A stretch of 64,000 nt of DNA. Origin: Bimuria novae-zelandiae CBS 107.79 (lineage: Eukaryota > Ascomycota > Dothideomycetes > Pleosporales > Didymosphaeriaceae). The notes under the pieces are model-generated. The model worked only from the letters and a program-made list of their open reading frames with translations, made no database searches and was not told the DNA's origin. Position 1 is the first letter of the stretch. Every line of letters starts with the position of its first letter. A program made the position numbers and the translations under genes. The stretch covers positions 1 to 64,000 of the forward strand of contig ML976743.1 in NCBI GenBank assembly GCA_010015655.1, read 5' to 3'. Positions 9,890-20,739 of the stretch are shown here, piece by piece.

Positions 9890-11137
9890 GTTGCGGTGCT
9901 GTTTAGTCCAGTGCTGATCTATAGAAATGTATGAGGTGGTACCGAGCACGAGAATATTCTGTCCGGGCTTTTTACTATTATAAAGTTATGGTTGATTCGC
10001 AGTCTTGTCTGTGATAAAATTAATCCATGCCTTAGCGTAATTTATATTTGAGAAGGAGTTGCGGCACTCACTGTTTGCAACTATGCATTGTAACTTCACA
10101 AGCAGTTAGTCAGACTTGTGGGGATTACGAGTGGACATACTGCATTGGGTAGAAGTGTTAAACCTAGGCCGCTTCCATCAGCGCTTGTGGCTACAGGGCA
10201 CCTAGGGAAGCTGCATCCAATCGCTTTGCCGGTATCTCTCGGGAACTTTATACAGAGTGTGACAGAAAAGAAAACAATTTTTACTACTTGAAAAATTAAT
10301 AGTATCTAATAAACGTTCACTAGAGTTAAGAAGATGTAATATTTTAACTTATTCTATATACTTCGCACAATAATACGCAGCAGTATCTAGCTGGCTGCCT
10401 AGCAGGTCGCCCGCGTACGTGACTCTCAACAACTTAGAAGATATATTTAAGTGATGTTAACTTCCTCGCACTCGTTGACCCGCACTATGTTATCTTGGCA
10501 GTATTTTGCAACGATTATTTTTGAACAGTTCTCCAGGGAAACACACTTTTTGTCTCTACTTTTTGTACTGGGTCGATAACTACCTACCTTTTGCACTTGT
10601 CTTACCTAATCTTGGCAGTATACGGGGCTTCCAATATCCTGAATGTAGGTACTTTGTGGCTGTTGCTGCCTCCTAAAGGGAGCCATGCCGCACATAAACA
10701 TTGTGAAGGAAAATGCTGACAAGTAAAATATTGCCCAAAAATGAGTCTGAGAAGCACACGAAACAAAGAGCCGGGCCGGGCGTCCTTGACCGTCACAGGC
10801 AAAACGAGAATATCAAAGACTCGAAATTCTTTTTTAAAGTTTGGACAGCATAAACGAGAAGCCACGGCCTGAGTATCAGTTCATGTAGGCACATAGTCGC
10901 TCACGTGTCAGTGCAAAAGATCTGTATCCATAATGTGAGAAAAACCAATGTATATCTATAGACTTGCGGACCATTATACAGTTCTCCTTAGCTGTTTAAA
11001 GTCGTTTGATCCGTAATAAGCACGTTCCTCTCGATTGACCTGAGCACCGAAGGGAAAAGATTCTATAACAACCTCGATACTTCGTAACTCATGTAGGTTC
11101 CCTTAACTTGTATCCTTCCCATGCGCTCTTCACCAAT
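9890..11137. other. Intergenic region of 1.2 kb, no gene seen
   Basis: Base composition is normal for genic DNA, without long ORFs, transposon motifs or tRNA-like folds that I can recognise. It separates the hypothetical gene from the 3' end of the P450 gene. Confidence 0.5.
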
Positions 11138-12993
11138 CTAAGCCAAGCCCTCTGCCTTCCAACCACTCATTGCCTTTCCGAGCACTTCTCCAACCCCATC
11201 GAACCGGGGTTTCAGCAATATCTCAAACGGTACGGGACTACGTCCACTCATGCCATCATACTCCTTGAGATCAATAGGCTTCTCAGAGATTTGCACCATG
11301 TCAAACGCCCACAGCATGCGACTGATCGCCAACCAGATCTCACGCTCAGCGACGATCATGCCAGGGCAGATGCGCCGGCCCGCACCGAACATCCAGTGGT
11401 CGCGCTCGTAGGGGTCTGCGAGGTTCGCAGAGGCGGAAGTAGGGAGTGAGTCATCGATGTAGCGGTCCGGCTATAAAAGACCAGAGTTAAATCAAGCGCT
11501 CTATTCGAGAAAACCCATGAAGACAAGAATGGATGTAGCAGTAGGAATGTGACTTACGTTGAACTCAAGCGGCTTGTCCCACCTAGTCTCGGAGTGATGC
11601 ATAGTCCACGTGTTCAACACGACAACCGTATCTTTTGGAATGAGCTTGCCCTGGTACACGAAGTCTTCCATGGCGGTGTGTGGAGTTCCCAACCAGAACG
11701 GGTTGTGGCATCTCTCAACCTCCTTGATGATAGCGTGGCAGTACGGCAGATTCTTTTCGTCCTCCAGAGTAGGCAGACGCGAACGCCCAACTACACGGTC
11801 GAGCTCCTCCTGTGCCCGCTTTTGGATTTGCGGGTACGCAGGAATGAGAGCGGTGAACCACTGCATAATGGAAGCGGTCGTCTCCACACCACCGATCATG
11901 AAAGCTGAGGCAAGGATGGACATGTCGAGGTGGTCAAGCTGTTCTGCCTTCTTGACCTCGAGCATGGTCTTGGCGAGGCAGTTGTCGACCTTTTCGCCAG
12001 CTTGCAACTTCTTCTCGATGTCATTGATGAGCCCACCGTAGGTATTCATGAGATCGCGGTGCAGTGCCTTTGCTCTGCTTTTCAGTGGGGAGGGGAACCA
12101 TTGAAGCAGTGGGACGAAGTCGGCACTGTTCGACATCGGGCCTGTGGTATTCATGAATGCGCGGGACAGGCGAAGAGCCTCGGCAACCATAGGATGATGA
12201 ATGCTGTCAGTGCGGAAACCGAATGTGATAGTGAGCATGTTGTTAAGCGAACAACGGCCAGCATATGTCTGTGGGTTAATGTGCACCTTTCCGTTTTTGC
12301 TGTCGATGTAAAGGGCTTGCAGCATGTCTGTGGCTTCGAAGTCAAGAACACGAGTGTAAGAGTCAACAGCTTGTTGGTTGAGCCAGGTGTTTGCAATGCG
12401 GCGGTGCTTGCGCCTGAATCGCCATTAACTCGATGTATCGCGCTAACAACACCAAATACTTACCATTGGTCGTTGTATGGGGTGGCTGTAATACCGCGTC
12501 CGGCAAACACTATCTGGCTCTTCATGAACATCTCTTTCCTGTTGGAGAATATAGCACCTTGGGTGATCATGAGATCTTTGGCCACACCTGGGTCCGAGAC
12601 AATCGCGAAGAGTTGATTTCCGAGGCGGACGGAGTACAGAGAACCAAACTTGCGTGCCCACTTGTCGAGCGTGAGCTCAGGGTAGTGGGTGAGCATCGGG
12701 AAAGAGCCTTTCAAAAGTCATTGAGTGATGAGCGCCATGGTATACTGTGATTGTCAAGACGTACCGAGGACGGGGAACCCCCAGGGACCTTTCGGCAAGT
12801 TACTGTTACGTATAGAGAGAACAGACCATACTGCTGAAAGTATGAATACAGCGACTAATGTTAGGATGATAGACTGAATGTTCACGTCGAATATTTCTGA
12901 AGTTATGCGCGTTATGGTGGCATTCGAAGAGTAGAGTGTGCCCGAAGAATTGTATTGCACCAATTTGGGCACAGAAGCAGCCACTTCGGACAT
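11138..12993 (-). CDS. Cytochrome P450 monooxygenase, four exons, intact
   Basis: Exons 12993-12765, 12707-12464, 12413-11558 and 11470-11138 join in frame to 553 residues. The introns are 57, 50 and 87 bases with GTACGT or GTAAGT donors and AG acceptors. Residues 42-60 form the membrane anchor expected for an ER-bound P450, followed by the proline-rich hinge LPKGPWGFPVLG. The oxygen-binding helix motif GGVETT is at about 332-337, ExxR (EVER) at 389-392, PDRY (PERF-like) at about 444, and the haem motif FGAGRRICPG at 471-480 with cysteine ligand 478. The layout resembles fungal P450s of the O-methylsterigmatocystin oxidoreductase type, but the substrate is unknown. No other biosynthetic gene is adjacent. 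A start further upstream (ORF to 13134, non-ATG) is less likely. Confidence 0.92.
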
Positions 12994-14128
12994 TGTGAAG
13001 AAGAATACTGCAAGTGGGTAGAATGACAGAAGTGAGAAGCCTAATCCTATCAGTGGGCACCACGAAGATGAAGCAATATATATGAAGAATCCTTCCGCCA
13101 AATTACCTGAGAAGATATTGCATGAGGCTAACAAACATATGGCGTTTTGTCACCCCGTTCATCGAATTGGCCCGTGAGACTGTCTGTAGCGCGCCTATGC
13201 CGTGAACGCACGGATCCGGTTCCGTCTACAATTATTTGATTAGGGACATGCGCAACGAAAGGAAGGCTAAGGATGCAACTACGCCGCAATTGTGGATCCT
13301 TATTGTTCGCCTGCTGCATAAGGAAGTACACCGAGCGACCAAGAACCACGAACGACCAGATTTTCTATACCCCAACAGTGAAGAAGATTGAAGTCTTGAT
13401 TCTATTATACAACAGTAATATCACGATGAGCCTGGCTTGTCCCTGATACAAACCACACAGTCACCGTGTCAGCTTGTACAACCAAGAGAGTGAAAGAAGT
13501 GGGCTATCTTCTCCTGAGGGCTCAGTGATTGGTCTCGGGGAATTCTGAAATAGGTTGGGGCGATGGCAAAATAGCCTGAATAGTATACGTGCATGTGCGG
13601 CTGTAACGTTCCCGTCTCAGACGGGATCAACCGCCTCCAAGGCCAATGCGGCGTGGACAACCCCATCCGTGGCCAATGAGCTGCACATTACCATGATCCT
13701 TCGCGCACTGGCCCGCACATCCGCAGTTGCCGATGTACCTGACCAGCGACTAGGGGGTCCATGCGCTCCAGCTGCTTTTGATGTTTTTTTTTTAAAGAAC
13801 CATTGATAATAGCAATATATTCTCTAGCTTCAATTAGGCAATGGTACCGTAAATACAGTTCTTGCCCCGGGTCTGCTTTTCTTCGACAGATCTAGCGCAC
13901 GGCAGAACACAAATACGATTTGAAACGCTACGCGAACGCCGACCAACTGAGATTGCCGCTGGGCGCTTAACAATCTCTAGCAAACGACTGCGCTTGTTAC
14001 GTGCTCGCGAGGCTCCGCAGCTCGTCTGACGGATGCTGGGGTGCCTTGCGGGCCATCTCCGGATCTGGAGGGCCCAGATGCTGATGATGGTTAGGTCGGA
14101 CGGCTGGTGTTGGTGGAATGGGTGCAAT
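12994..14128. other. Intergenic region upstream of the P450, no gene seen
   Basis: Normal composition with several short overlapping ORFs, none with a recognisable domain or good exon signals. It probably holds the P450 promoter. Confidence 0.5.
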
Positions 14129-14470
14129 CTAGAACTTCGGATACTGGCGCTGAATGTTGTTCACAATGGAGCGCTTGCAAGAAGGAGTGTCGACGAAAGC
14201 AGTAAAACAGGGAGGAAGTACCACAGAAGACGATGAATAATAGGATCCACAAGAGGTAGGAGCGCTGTGGCCCCAGCGTGAGGGTGAGTCGTCTTGGTCA
14301 AATGCATGACGACGAGAGCGGTTGACATTGCCAGACAGGCTGCGACCCACATAAGGTCTGGATATCCATCTGCATCGTCAAATCTATAGTCGCAGATGAC
14401 AGAGACGATAACGCCGACGAGGGCTGCTGAAGAAGTGACCGAAGATCAAAGCGCGCGGCTGCGCTACCGT
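14129..14470 (-). pseudogene. HPP-family membrane protein, C-terminal relic with frameshifts
   Basis: Minus-strand reading gives AQPRALIFGHFFSS, then after a frameshift near 14427 ALVGVIVSVICDYRFDD and WVAACLAMSTALVVMHL, then TTHPHAGATALLP, RLLWYFLPVLLLSSTLLLAS, and after another frameshift near 14165 VNNIQRQYPKF and a stop. This order matches the second half of the HPP family of four-helix membrane proteins, named for the HPP motif. Here the motif reads HPH. The N-terminal half is missing; the homology stops within about ten bases of the start of the Fot1-like transposon, which probably broke the gene. Confidence 0.75.
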
Positions 14471-14479
14471 GGCGGTTCA

Positions 14480-16260
14480 GCAAATAGGCCGGTTCGGCAC
14501 TTGGGCCACCCCCGCTTTTTCCACCCCTTGCTTCACCCTCTTATAACTCTACCAATATGGCTCCAATTAACGACGCAATTAAAGAAATCGAATTATATCA
14601 GTTAGCTAAAGAATAGTCGTACTAAAAAATTATAAACAAAATATAGTGTGCTACGTAAATTATTAAGGAGACTATACTAGGATAAAAACACCCTAATAGC
14701 AGAGTAGAAACTCTAACGTAAAAAGATTAACCTATAATAAAAGTTAGAGCTTATAAGCTATACAGAGCAGCTTATAGCTCGTTAGCTACTAATAAAAAAA
14801 TAATATCAAATTTTGTCTCTATAATTATAAAATAGCCTATTAGAAAGAGCTAGGTTACCTAATTTTTTTAATTATAATTTAATTACTATTACCCCTTACT
14901 AGACTACTATAATAGACAGCGTACGCTAAGCTAATTGAAGTAATAAATATTAATTATTCTTTTAACTACTCGCTAAGAAAATAAAGGAGTACGATATAAA
15001 GCCTTATTATACGTATAATATAGATAAGAAGGGCTTTCTTATTAAAGTTATTAAAAGAAGTAAAAGGATCTTTAGCAAAGTAATATAGGACTATAAAAAG
15101 TTATAGTATCCTTTTAAAATAAAAATAGAGAGTAAATAACGCTACTTGCCTATGTATATAGTAATAGATTAGTATTACTACTAGCTTTATTATTTGCAGC
15201 TACTAATAAGAGCCTTTAATTATTATAAGTAGATAATATTAAAGCTAGAAAATACAAGACCTTTATTAGCTTATCTTTAACTAAATAAACTAATAACGAT
15301 ATAGGGCTTGTCTAGCTAGAGTAGGTATTTAATTACTACACTAAGGAGAAAGCTCGTCGATCCTGGCGCCTACTTATCCTAGATAGCCACGGTTCTCACA
15401 TAACGATAGACTTTATCGAGTACTATACATAGAATTGAATTCTGCTTATAGTATTCCCCCCTTACAGCACTCACACGCCGTAACTACTAGATATAGTAAT
15501 ATTTAAGCCTCTCTTATTAGCCTACTTAAACACTCTTATAACCCACTTCTATAATACTTAAGGCTTATTACTAGTGAAGAAATAAAACTTCTTTAAGCTA
15601 TTTTAAAAAGCCTAGACTACCTCCTTTTATAAAGAATAAATAGTTCTTAACTTCTTTAAGGTAACTAGGATATAGCCGCTTAACTTTAAAGTTATACTTA
15701 AATAATTTACCTACTTAACACTAAAACAGGATTCACGCAAGAGCTCTAACTTAGTATTTAATAATAAAAATTAGTCTAAAATTAAGACTACTATACGCTT
15801 TTAAGTTAAGAAATAAAGTAATAAAGACGTTAATAAGCTTTAGCGCTTGCTTTATTATACTATTATTTAAAATAATCTACTCTACGCTAAAGTAATGGGC
15901 CTAAGAAATACTATACTTACTAGTAAGTAATATAAAAAGAAAAGCAAACCTCTAAACTTATAGTAATATAAGGAGTACTATAGTAGCGTAGTAATATAAT
16001 TACTGAAGAAGCTAAGAGAGGCTAAGACGCGTAAAAAAGTAAATAAGTAAAAAGAAAAGCAGTAATAACTTAAAAAGACTTATAAAAAAACTAAACAGGC
16101 CTTAAATAAAGTACTTAAACTTTAACAGAAAGAGGAAAAAGAGAGGTTAAGAATTTAAAAGTAAGAAGAAAAGGAGAGGATACAGGCTAAAAAGTAGTAT
16201 ATATTTTATACTTTAATATTCCTTAAAAATTCTAGAAGGTTTTCTACTTACCCCTTTTAC
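14480..16260 (+). mobile_element. Fot1/pogo-like DNA transposon D, RIP-degraded
   Basis: From ATG 14557 a plus-strand transposase relic reads MAPINDAIKEIELYQLAKE, then continues through many TAG/TAA stops. Readable landmarks are YNIDKKGFL at about 15015, LILDSHGSHITIDFIEYY at about 15365-15425 (the second catalytic aspartate region of pogo-type DDE transposases), a PPL..LQ-like region at about 15460, and a charged coiled-coil C-terminus at about 15990-16200. It is a family different from the 5299-8978 copies. The left end is GC-rich (about 14480-14550); I could not find the matching inverted end on the right. Confidence 0.8.
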
Positions 16261-17016
16261 TTAAGCTTAGCTAATAACGCCTTTTACTAATCCTTTTAAA
16301 TTTAGCTTTTTATTTTACTAATCTCTTTATTTATAGGTTTATTATAGAGCTTATAAGATGCTTCTCCTTAGAGCGCATACTGTAGGCGGTTGCACTCTAT
16401 AGGCTTCTATTAATGCTAGCTATTTGCTCTACATGGGCACTTGTAGTTCGCATTAGGAGTGCGCCCTCCAAGCGTAGCGTACATGCCTGCGTGCTTTGTT
16501 GTTTGGCCGAGCTGCGCGAGCCAGCGAGCATATCCCTCTAGAGATAGAGTTGCTACTGCGCCTGGTCGCGATAGGTTATCAAGCTCTCTCTAAGCCCACT
16601 TATAGTTGTATCGTAGTGCTAAGCGTAGGAAATCCTTTATCGGCAATGTACCCTTTATCTCTAAGAGATCTAGGAGCACAGCGTTGGCGTGTGCGCGGTT
16701 CCATTTGGATAGCTATTTAGTTGTGTCTGTTGTTCTGCTGCTTTGTGGGCGTAGGGTAACCATTCTGTATGTATGTCGTACCTGCTCCTTCCAGTCATTA
16801 TCGCTTAGACAGAGATTATTCTTAAGTTCTCTTATTAGCGCCTATAGGGTCTACTAATTACCTAATTATAATATTATAAGCTCTAGCCTTTATAAACTAA
16901 CTATAATATAAACCTAGTTCTAAAATACCTAAAGCTTTATTATAAGCGAAGTATAAATAGTAGACTTTAGCCTATAGTGCTTAATAACTATACTATAAAA
17001 GCTAAGGAGCATAGTT
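16260..17016 (-). repeat. Unassigned dispersed repeat carrying a minus-strand ORF relic (copy 1)
   Basis: About 700 bases recur as 30760-31140 plus 37947-38300. The minus strand opens with ATG at 16763 (MVTLRPQSSRTTDTTK) and reads LLDLLEIKGTLPIKDFLRLA, ELDNLSRPGAVATLSLEGYA, ARWLAQLGQTTKHAG and LGGRTPNANYKCPCRANS, interrupted by TAG/TAA codons of the RIP kind. I do not recognise the protein; CPC may bind metal. The tract 16380-16800 is much richer in GC than its surroundings, so it is less mutated than the second copy. Confidence 0.6.
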
Positions 17017-20000
17017 AGGAAATTCAAAAAAAAAACATATACCTTTAGAGCCTTAATAATAACTTACGGGACTAAATAGTTGTAGTAAATATAAATAATA
17101 ATTAAGGCCTGTAAAGGATCAAAAAGAGAGTTAATAAAATAAAATAAAATAAAATCTTTTTTAAAATAAATTATAGCTACTACATTTTTCTACTAAGAGC
17201 AGAGCGCTAGATAGGATAAATTAAAAATTTACCTAAGCTAACCTAAGAAGGATGTTTACCCAATAAAGCTAAGATAGAAGATACTAAGTAATAGTTAGAG
17301 CTATAAGATACAGGTCTAGCAACACCTAAAAATAAGCTACATAGGTGTTTTGCGAGGTAATAGAAACCCGTGAAAAGAATAGTTCCTATTTTTATTATAG
17401 AGATACAGGACACCGCGTAAAGTAGTATAAACTATTACCTATAATAAATCTAGTATAAGTTCGCGCTACTTTACCTGCTACTAAAGAATCCTCTAGTAAA
17501 GTGTTTAATATAGCTTTTATTAATTTAGAAAACTAAATCCTCCAGGCAATAATTGCTGCTAGAAGATAAAAATAAGAAAAAGGGAAAAAATAAGTTTTAA
17601 TAACTTTTAAAGGCTATAGCTAAACTTAATACTAGTAATAGTATACTTGCTTATTAATAACATTATGTTTGCATTAACGATAACCAATTTAGGTTATTTA
17701 ACCTTTAGATATATATTAAAAAAACTTATAATAAAAGCCTACCTATAGCGCAAGCATCTACCCTATCTATAAGAGATTATTAGTATTAGAGGCATGCAAC
17801 TCTTCGTACGTAAAATAGTCTAATTAAAAGTAGATATTAATAGCTATATATAACTAATATAGTTATACGTCTTACTTAATAGCGGGTTGTATAATCTAAT
17901 CCTTAGTCTAACCTAAATAAAAAAGAATAAGGTTAAACTAGTCCTATTAAAGAAATTAATCTAGATTAAAAGTGCAGACACCCGCATCTATAACTAAAAA
18001 GGTAAGGAATAATTAATAAAGCCTTAAAAACTATTAGCAATAACTTTTATAGTCCTAAATTAGCGTAATTAACGCCTAAGAAATATGGCTAAGGTGTTTT
18101 CTATATTAATAAAGGATATATAAAGGGCGTTAGCCCGTAAGCTAAAAGTAAACCTACGAAAGTTACTACTTAAAGCCTTTAAGGACTTATAACGTATTTT
18201 TTATAAGGAATAAGCTAATAAACTCCCCTTGCACTATAGACCTAGAGTAGATCTTTCTATCCCTCTTATAAAAAAAGATAATAAGACCCTAGAAATCCCC
18301 TATAGCCCTTTATTTAATATGTCTTATAAAGAGTTGCTTGTTCTTTAGAAAGAGCTTACTAAATACTTAAATAAAAGCTTTATTTAAGTAAGTAAGTCTA
18401 GCGCCGTCGCCCTAGTATTATTTACTAAAAAACCCAGCGGAGGACTACACTTTTATATTAATTATAAAGTCCTAAACGCTATCTTAAAGAAAGACTAGTA
18501 CTTTTTCCTATTAATTAATAAGACCCTTTAGCTCCTTGCAAAGGCTAAATATTTTAATAAACTTAATATAATTTAAGCCTTCTATAGGCTTTGGATAGCG
18601 AAAGACGAGGAATAAAAGATAGTGTTTAAAACCTAATTTAGTCTTTATAGGTAGCTAGTAGTTCCTTTTAGCCTAGCTAACGCGATAAGTACGTTCTAGC
18701 GATGAATTAACTAGGTACTAAAAGAGCAACTTAATAACTACTATTTAGCGTATATAAATAATATTTTTATCCTCTCTAGTGGTAGCTAAAAAGACTATAA
18801 AGAGAAAGTACGTACTATGATCTAAAAGTTAAGGGCTGTAGGACTATATTTAAATATTAAAAAATATAAGTTCTATATTAAAAAGTCTAAGTACCTTAGA
18901 TTTATTATAGAAGTTAAGAAGGACGTCCGAATAGACCTAAATAAAATCTAAGTAATCTAGGAATAAAAGCTACTAACTTTATTAAAAGAAGTCTAGAGAT
19001 TTATAGACTTCTTAAACTTTTATTAAAGATTTATATAAAACTTCTCTAGTATAGTAAGCCCCCTTATAAAACTTATAAGTAAAGGAGAAGAATTTATCTA
19101 GGGATAAAAGTAGTAGTACGTATTTAGCTTTTTAAAGATAGTATTTTATATAGACCCTGAGCTAACCTCTTTAACTCTAAATAAAAATTAGTACTAGAAG
19201 TAGACGCCTTTAGCTAGTTAATTAAGGGATACATTTCTTAGTATAATAATAATAAGATTCTACGCCTAGTAGCTTGCTTCTCAGCAACGAATTGCCTGGC
19301 AGAATATAATTACGCTATCTATAATAAAGAGATATTTATAGTTATTAAATATATAAATAAATAAGACTATATATATATAGCATTAACGTACCTTATAGTC
19401 TATACTAATTATAAGAACCTTACGTATTTCGCTATTACATAAAGGTTAGATAAACGACATGTTTAGTAGGTAAATATACTTAGCTATATTAATATAATAT
19501 TTATATATAGAGTAGAGTTAGTAAACTCTAGAACGAACGCCCTCTCTTATAGAAACTTAACTCTATTAAAAAATAATAAAGATAATAAATCAAAGTTAAG
19601 GTACTTTATACTTTTTTTAAGAAACTATAAAAAAAATAGCGTAAAGCCTTTTATCTCCTAAACACCTACTACTATAGAGAAATCTAATTATATTAAAATA
19701 GATAAGGACCTAGTGCTTACTTATCAAACATGTCTTAAACTATCTATATTAACCCTCTAAGGAGGCAATAACCCTGCTAAGCGACGCGAACTAGACTTTA
19801 ATACTATATAGTAAAAGGTAGAACACGATAAAGATAGCGCGTATAGTAAACTAAAAGCCTGAGTTAAGAACAGACTTAGGAGGTTTAAATCTAGGTAAAA
19901 TTTATTTATTAGTATCTTAAAATATAGTATAGTTAACTAAGGATACCTATGCTACAGGTGAAGATAATAGGTACTAAACTTAGAACCTCTATAAATAAAG

Positions 20001-20735
20001 CTAATAGTAATTACGTATAGTTCCCTAGCTTTAAGACACTTAGGATAAGAAAATACTTATTAATTTCTTACTTAAGATTAGTTCTTCCTAGGGATATCTA
20101 AACAAGTGAGGTAGTATATTAAGAACTATAATATTTATAAAAGGACTAAACTATAAAGAGAAGCGAAATAGGGCCTGCTAAAGCCCATACTACTACCTAA
20201 ATAAGGATAAAAGAATATTATTATAAACTTTATTACTACCCTATCTATGAGCGATAGCTGCACGAATATTATAACAATTATAAATAAACTTAGTAAGGAC
20301 ACTAAGTGTATTAGTCTTTTAAACCTTAATATACCTAAAGGTATTTAGGGGATAAAAGACTTTAGGCTATTATTTATATAGCTTTTTAAAATAGCGTAAA
20401 ATGTTTTAACTTTAATTTATTATTTTTACTATCCTTTAATAAGTTTTAGCCTCTTTAGGAGAGGGCGTTTGCCCTAGAGTTTATTAACCCTAGTTTATAA
20501 ATGAATATTATATTAATATGGCTAAGTATATTTACCTATTAAATGTGTTGTTGGTCTAACCTTTATTTAGTAGCAAAATACGTAAAGTTTTTATAATTAG
20601 TATAGACTATATGGTGTTTTACGACTTAATATATATAGTCTTATATATCTACGCATTTAATAACTGCGAGTATTTCTTTATTATAAATAGTATAGTTATA
20701 TTTTACTAGACTATTCTTTACTAAGAAGTAAGCTA
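17017..20735 (+). mobile_element. Ty3/gypsy relic, plus-strand arm of a large inverted pair
   Basis: Heavily RIP-mutated pol in plus orientation: a Gag zinc knuckle reduced to YFYYRDTGH at about 17385-17425, reverse transcriptase landmarks LFTKKPSGGLHFYINY at about 18420 and YINNIFILSS (from Y-DD) at about 18745-18785, RNase H (LNKN.Y) near 19180 and integrase traces to about 20700. No intact ORF or LTR is left. The segment 17017-19250 is repeated in reverse at about 20740-22975. Confidence 0.75.
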
Positions 20736-20739
20736 TTAG

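Noticed and set aside
11549..12616. Long plus-strand ORFs over the P450 gene
   Set aside because: Shadows of the minus-strand P450 exons, which carry all the expected motifs and splice sites.
11138..14470. P450 and HPP relic as part of a secondary-metabolite cluster
   Set aside because: No synthase, transporter or regulator gene is present; one P450 alone is not enough.
16496..16857. Plus-strand ORFs in the GC-rich part of the unassigned repeat
   Set aside because: They use non-ATG starts or lack protein-like composition; the minus strand is clearly the coding one and is also traceable in copy 2.
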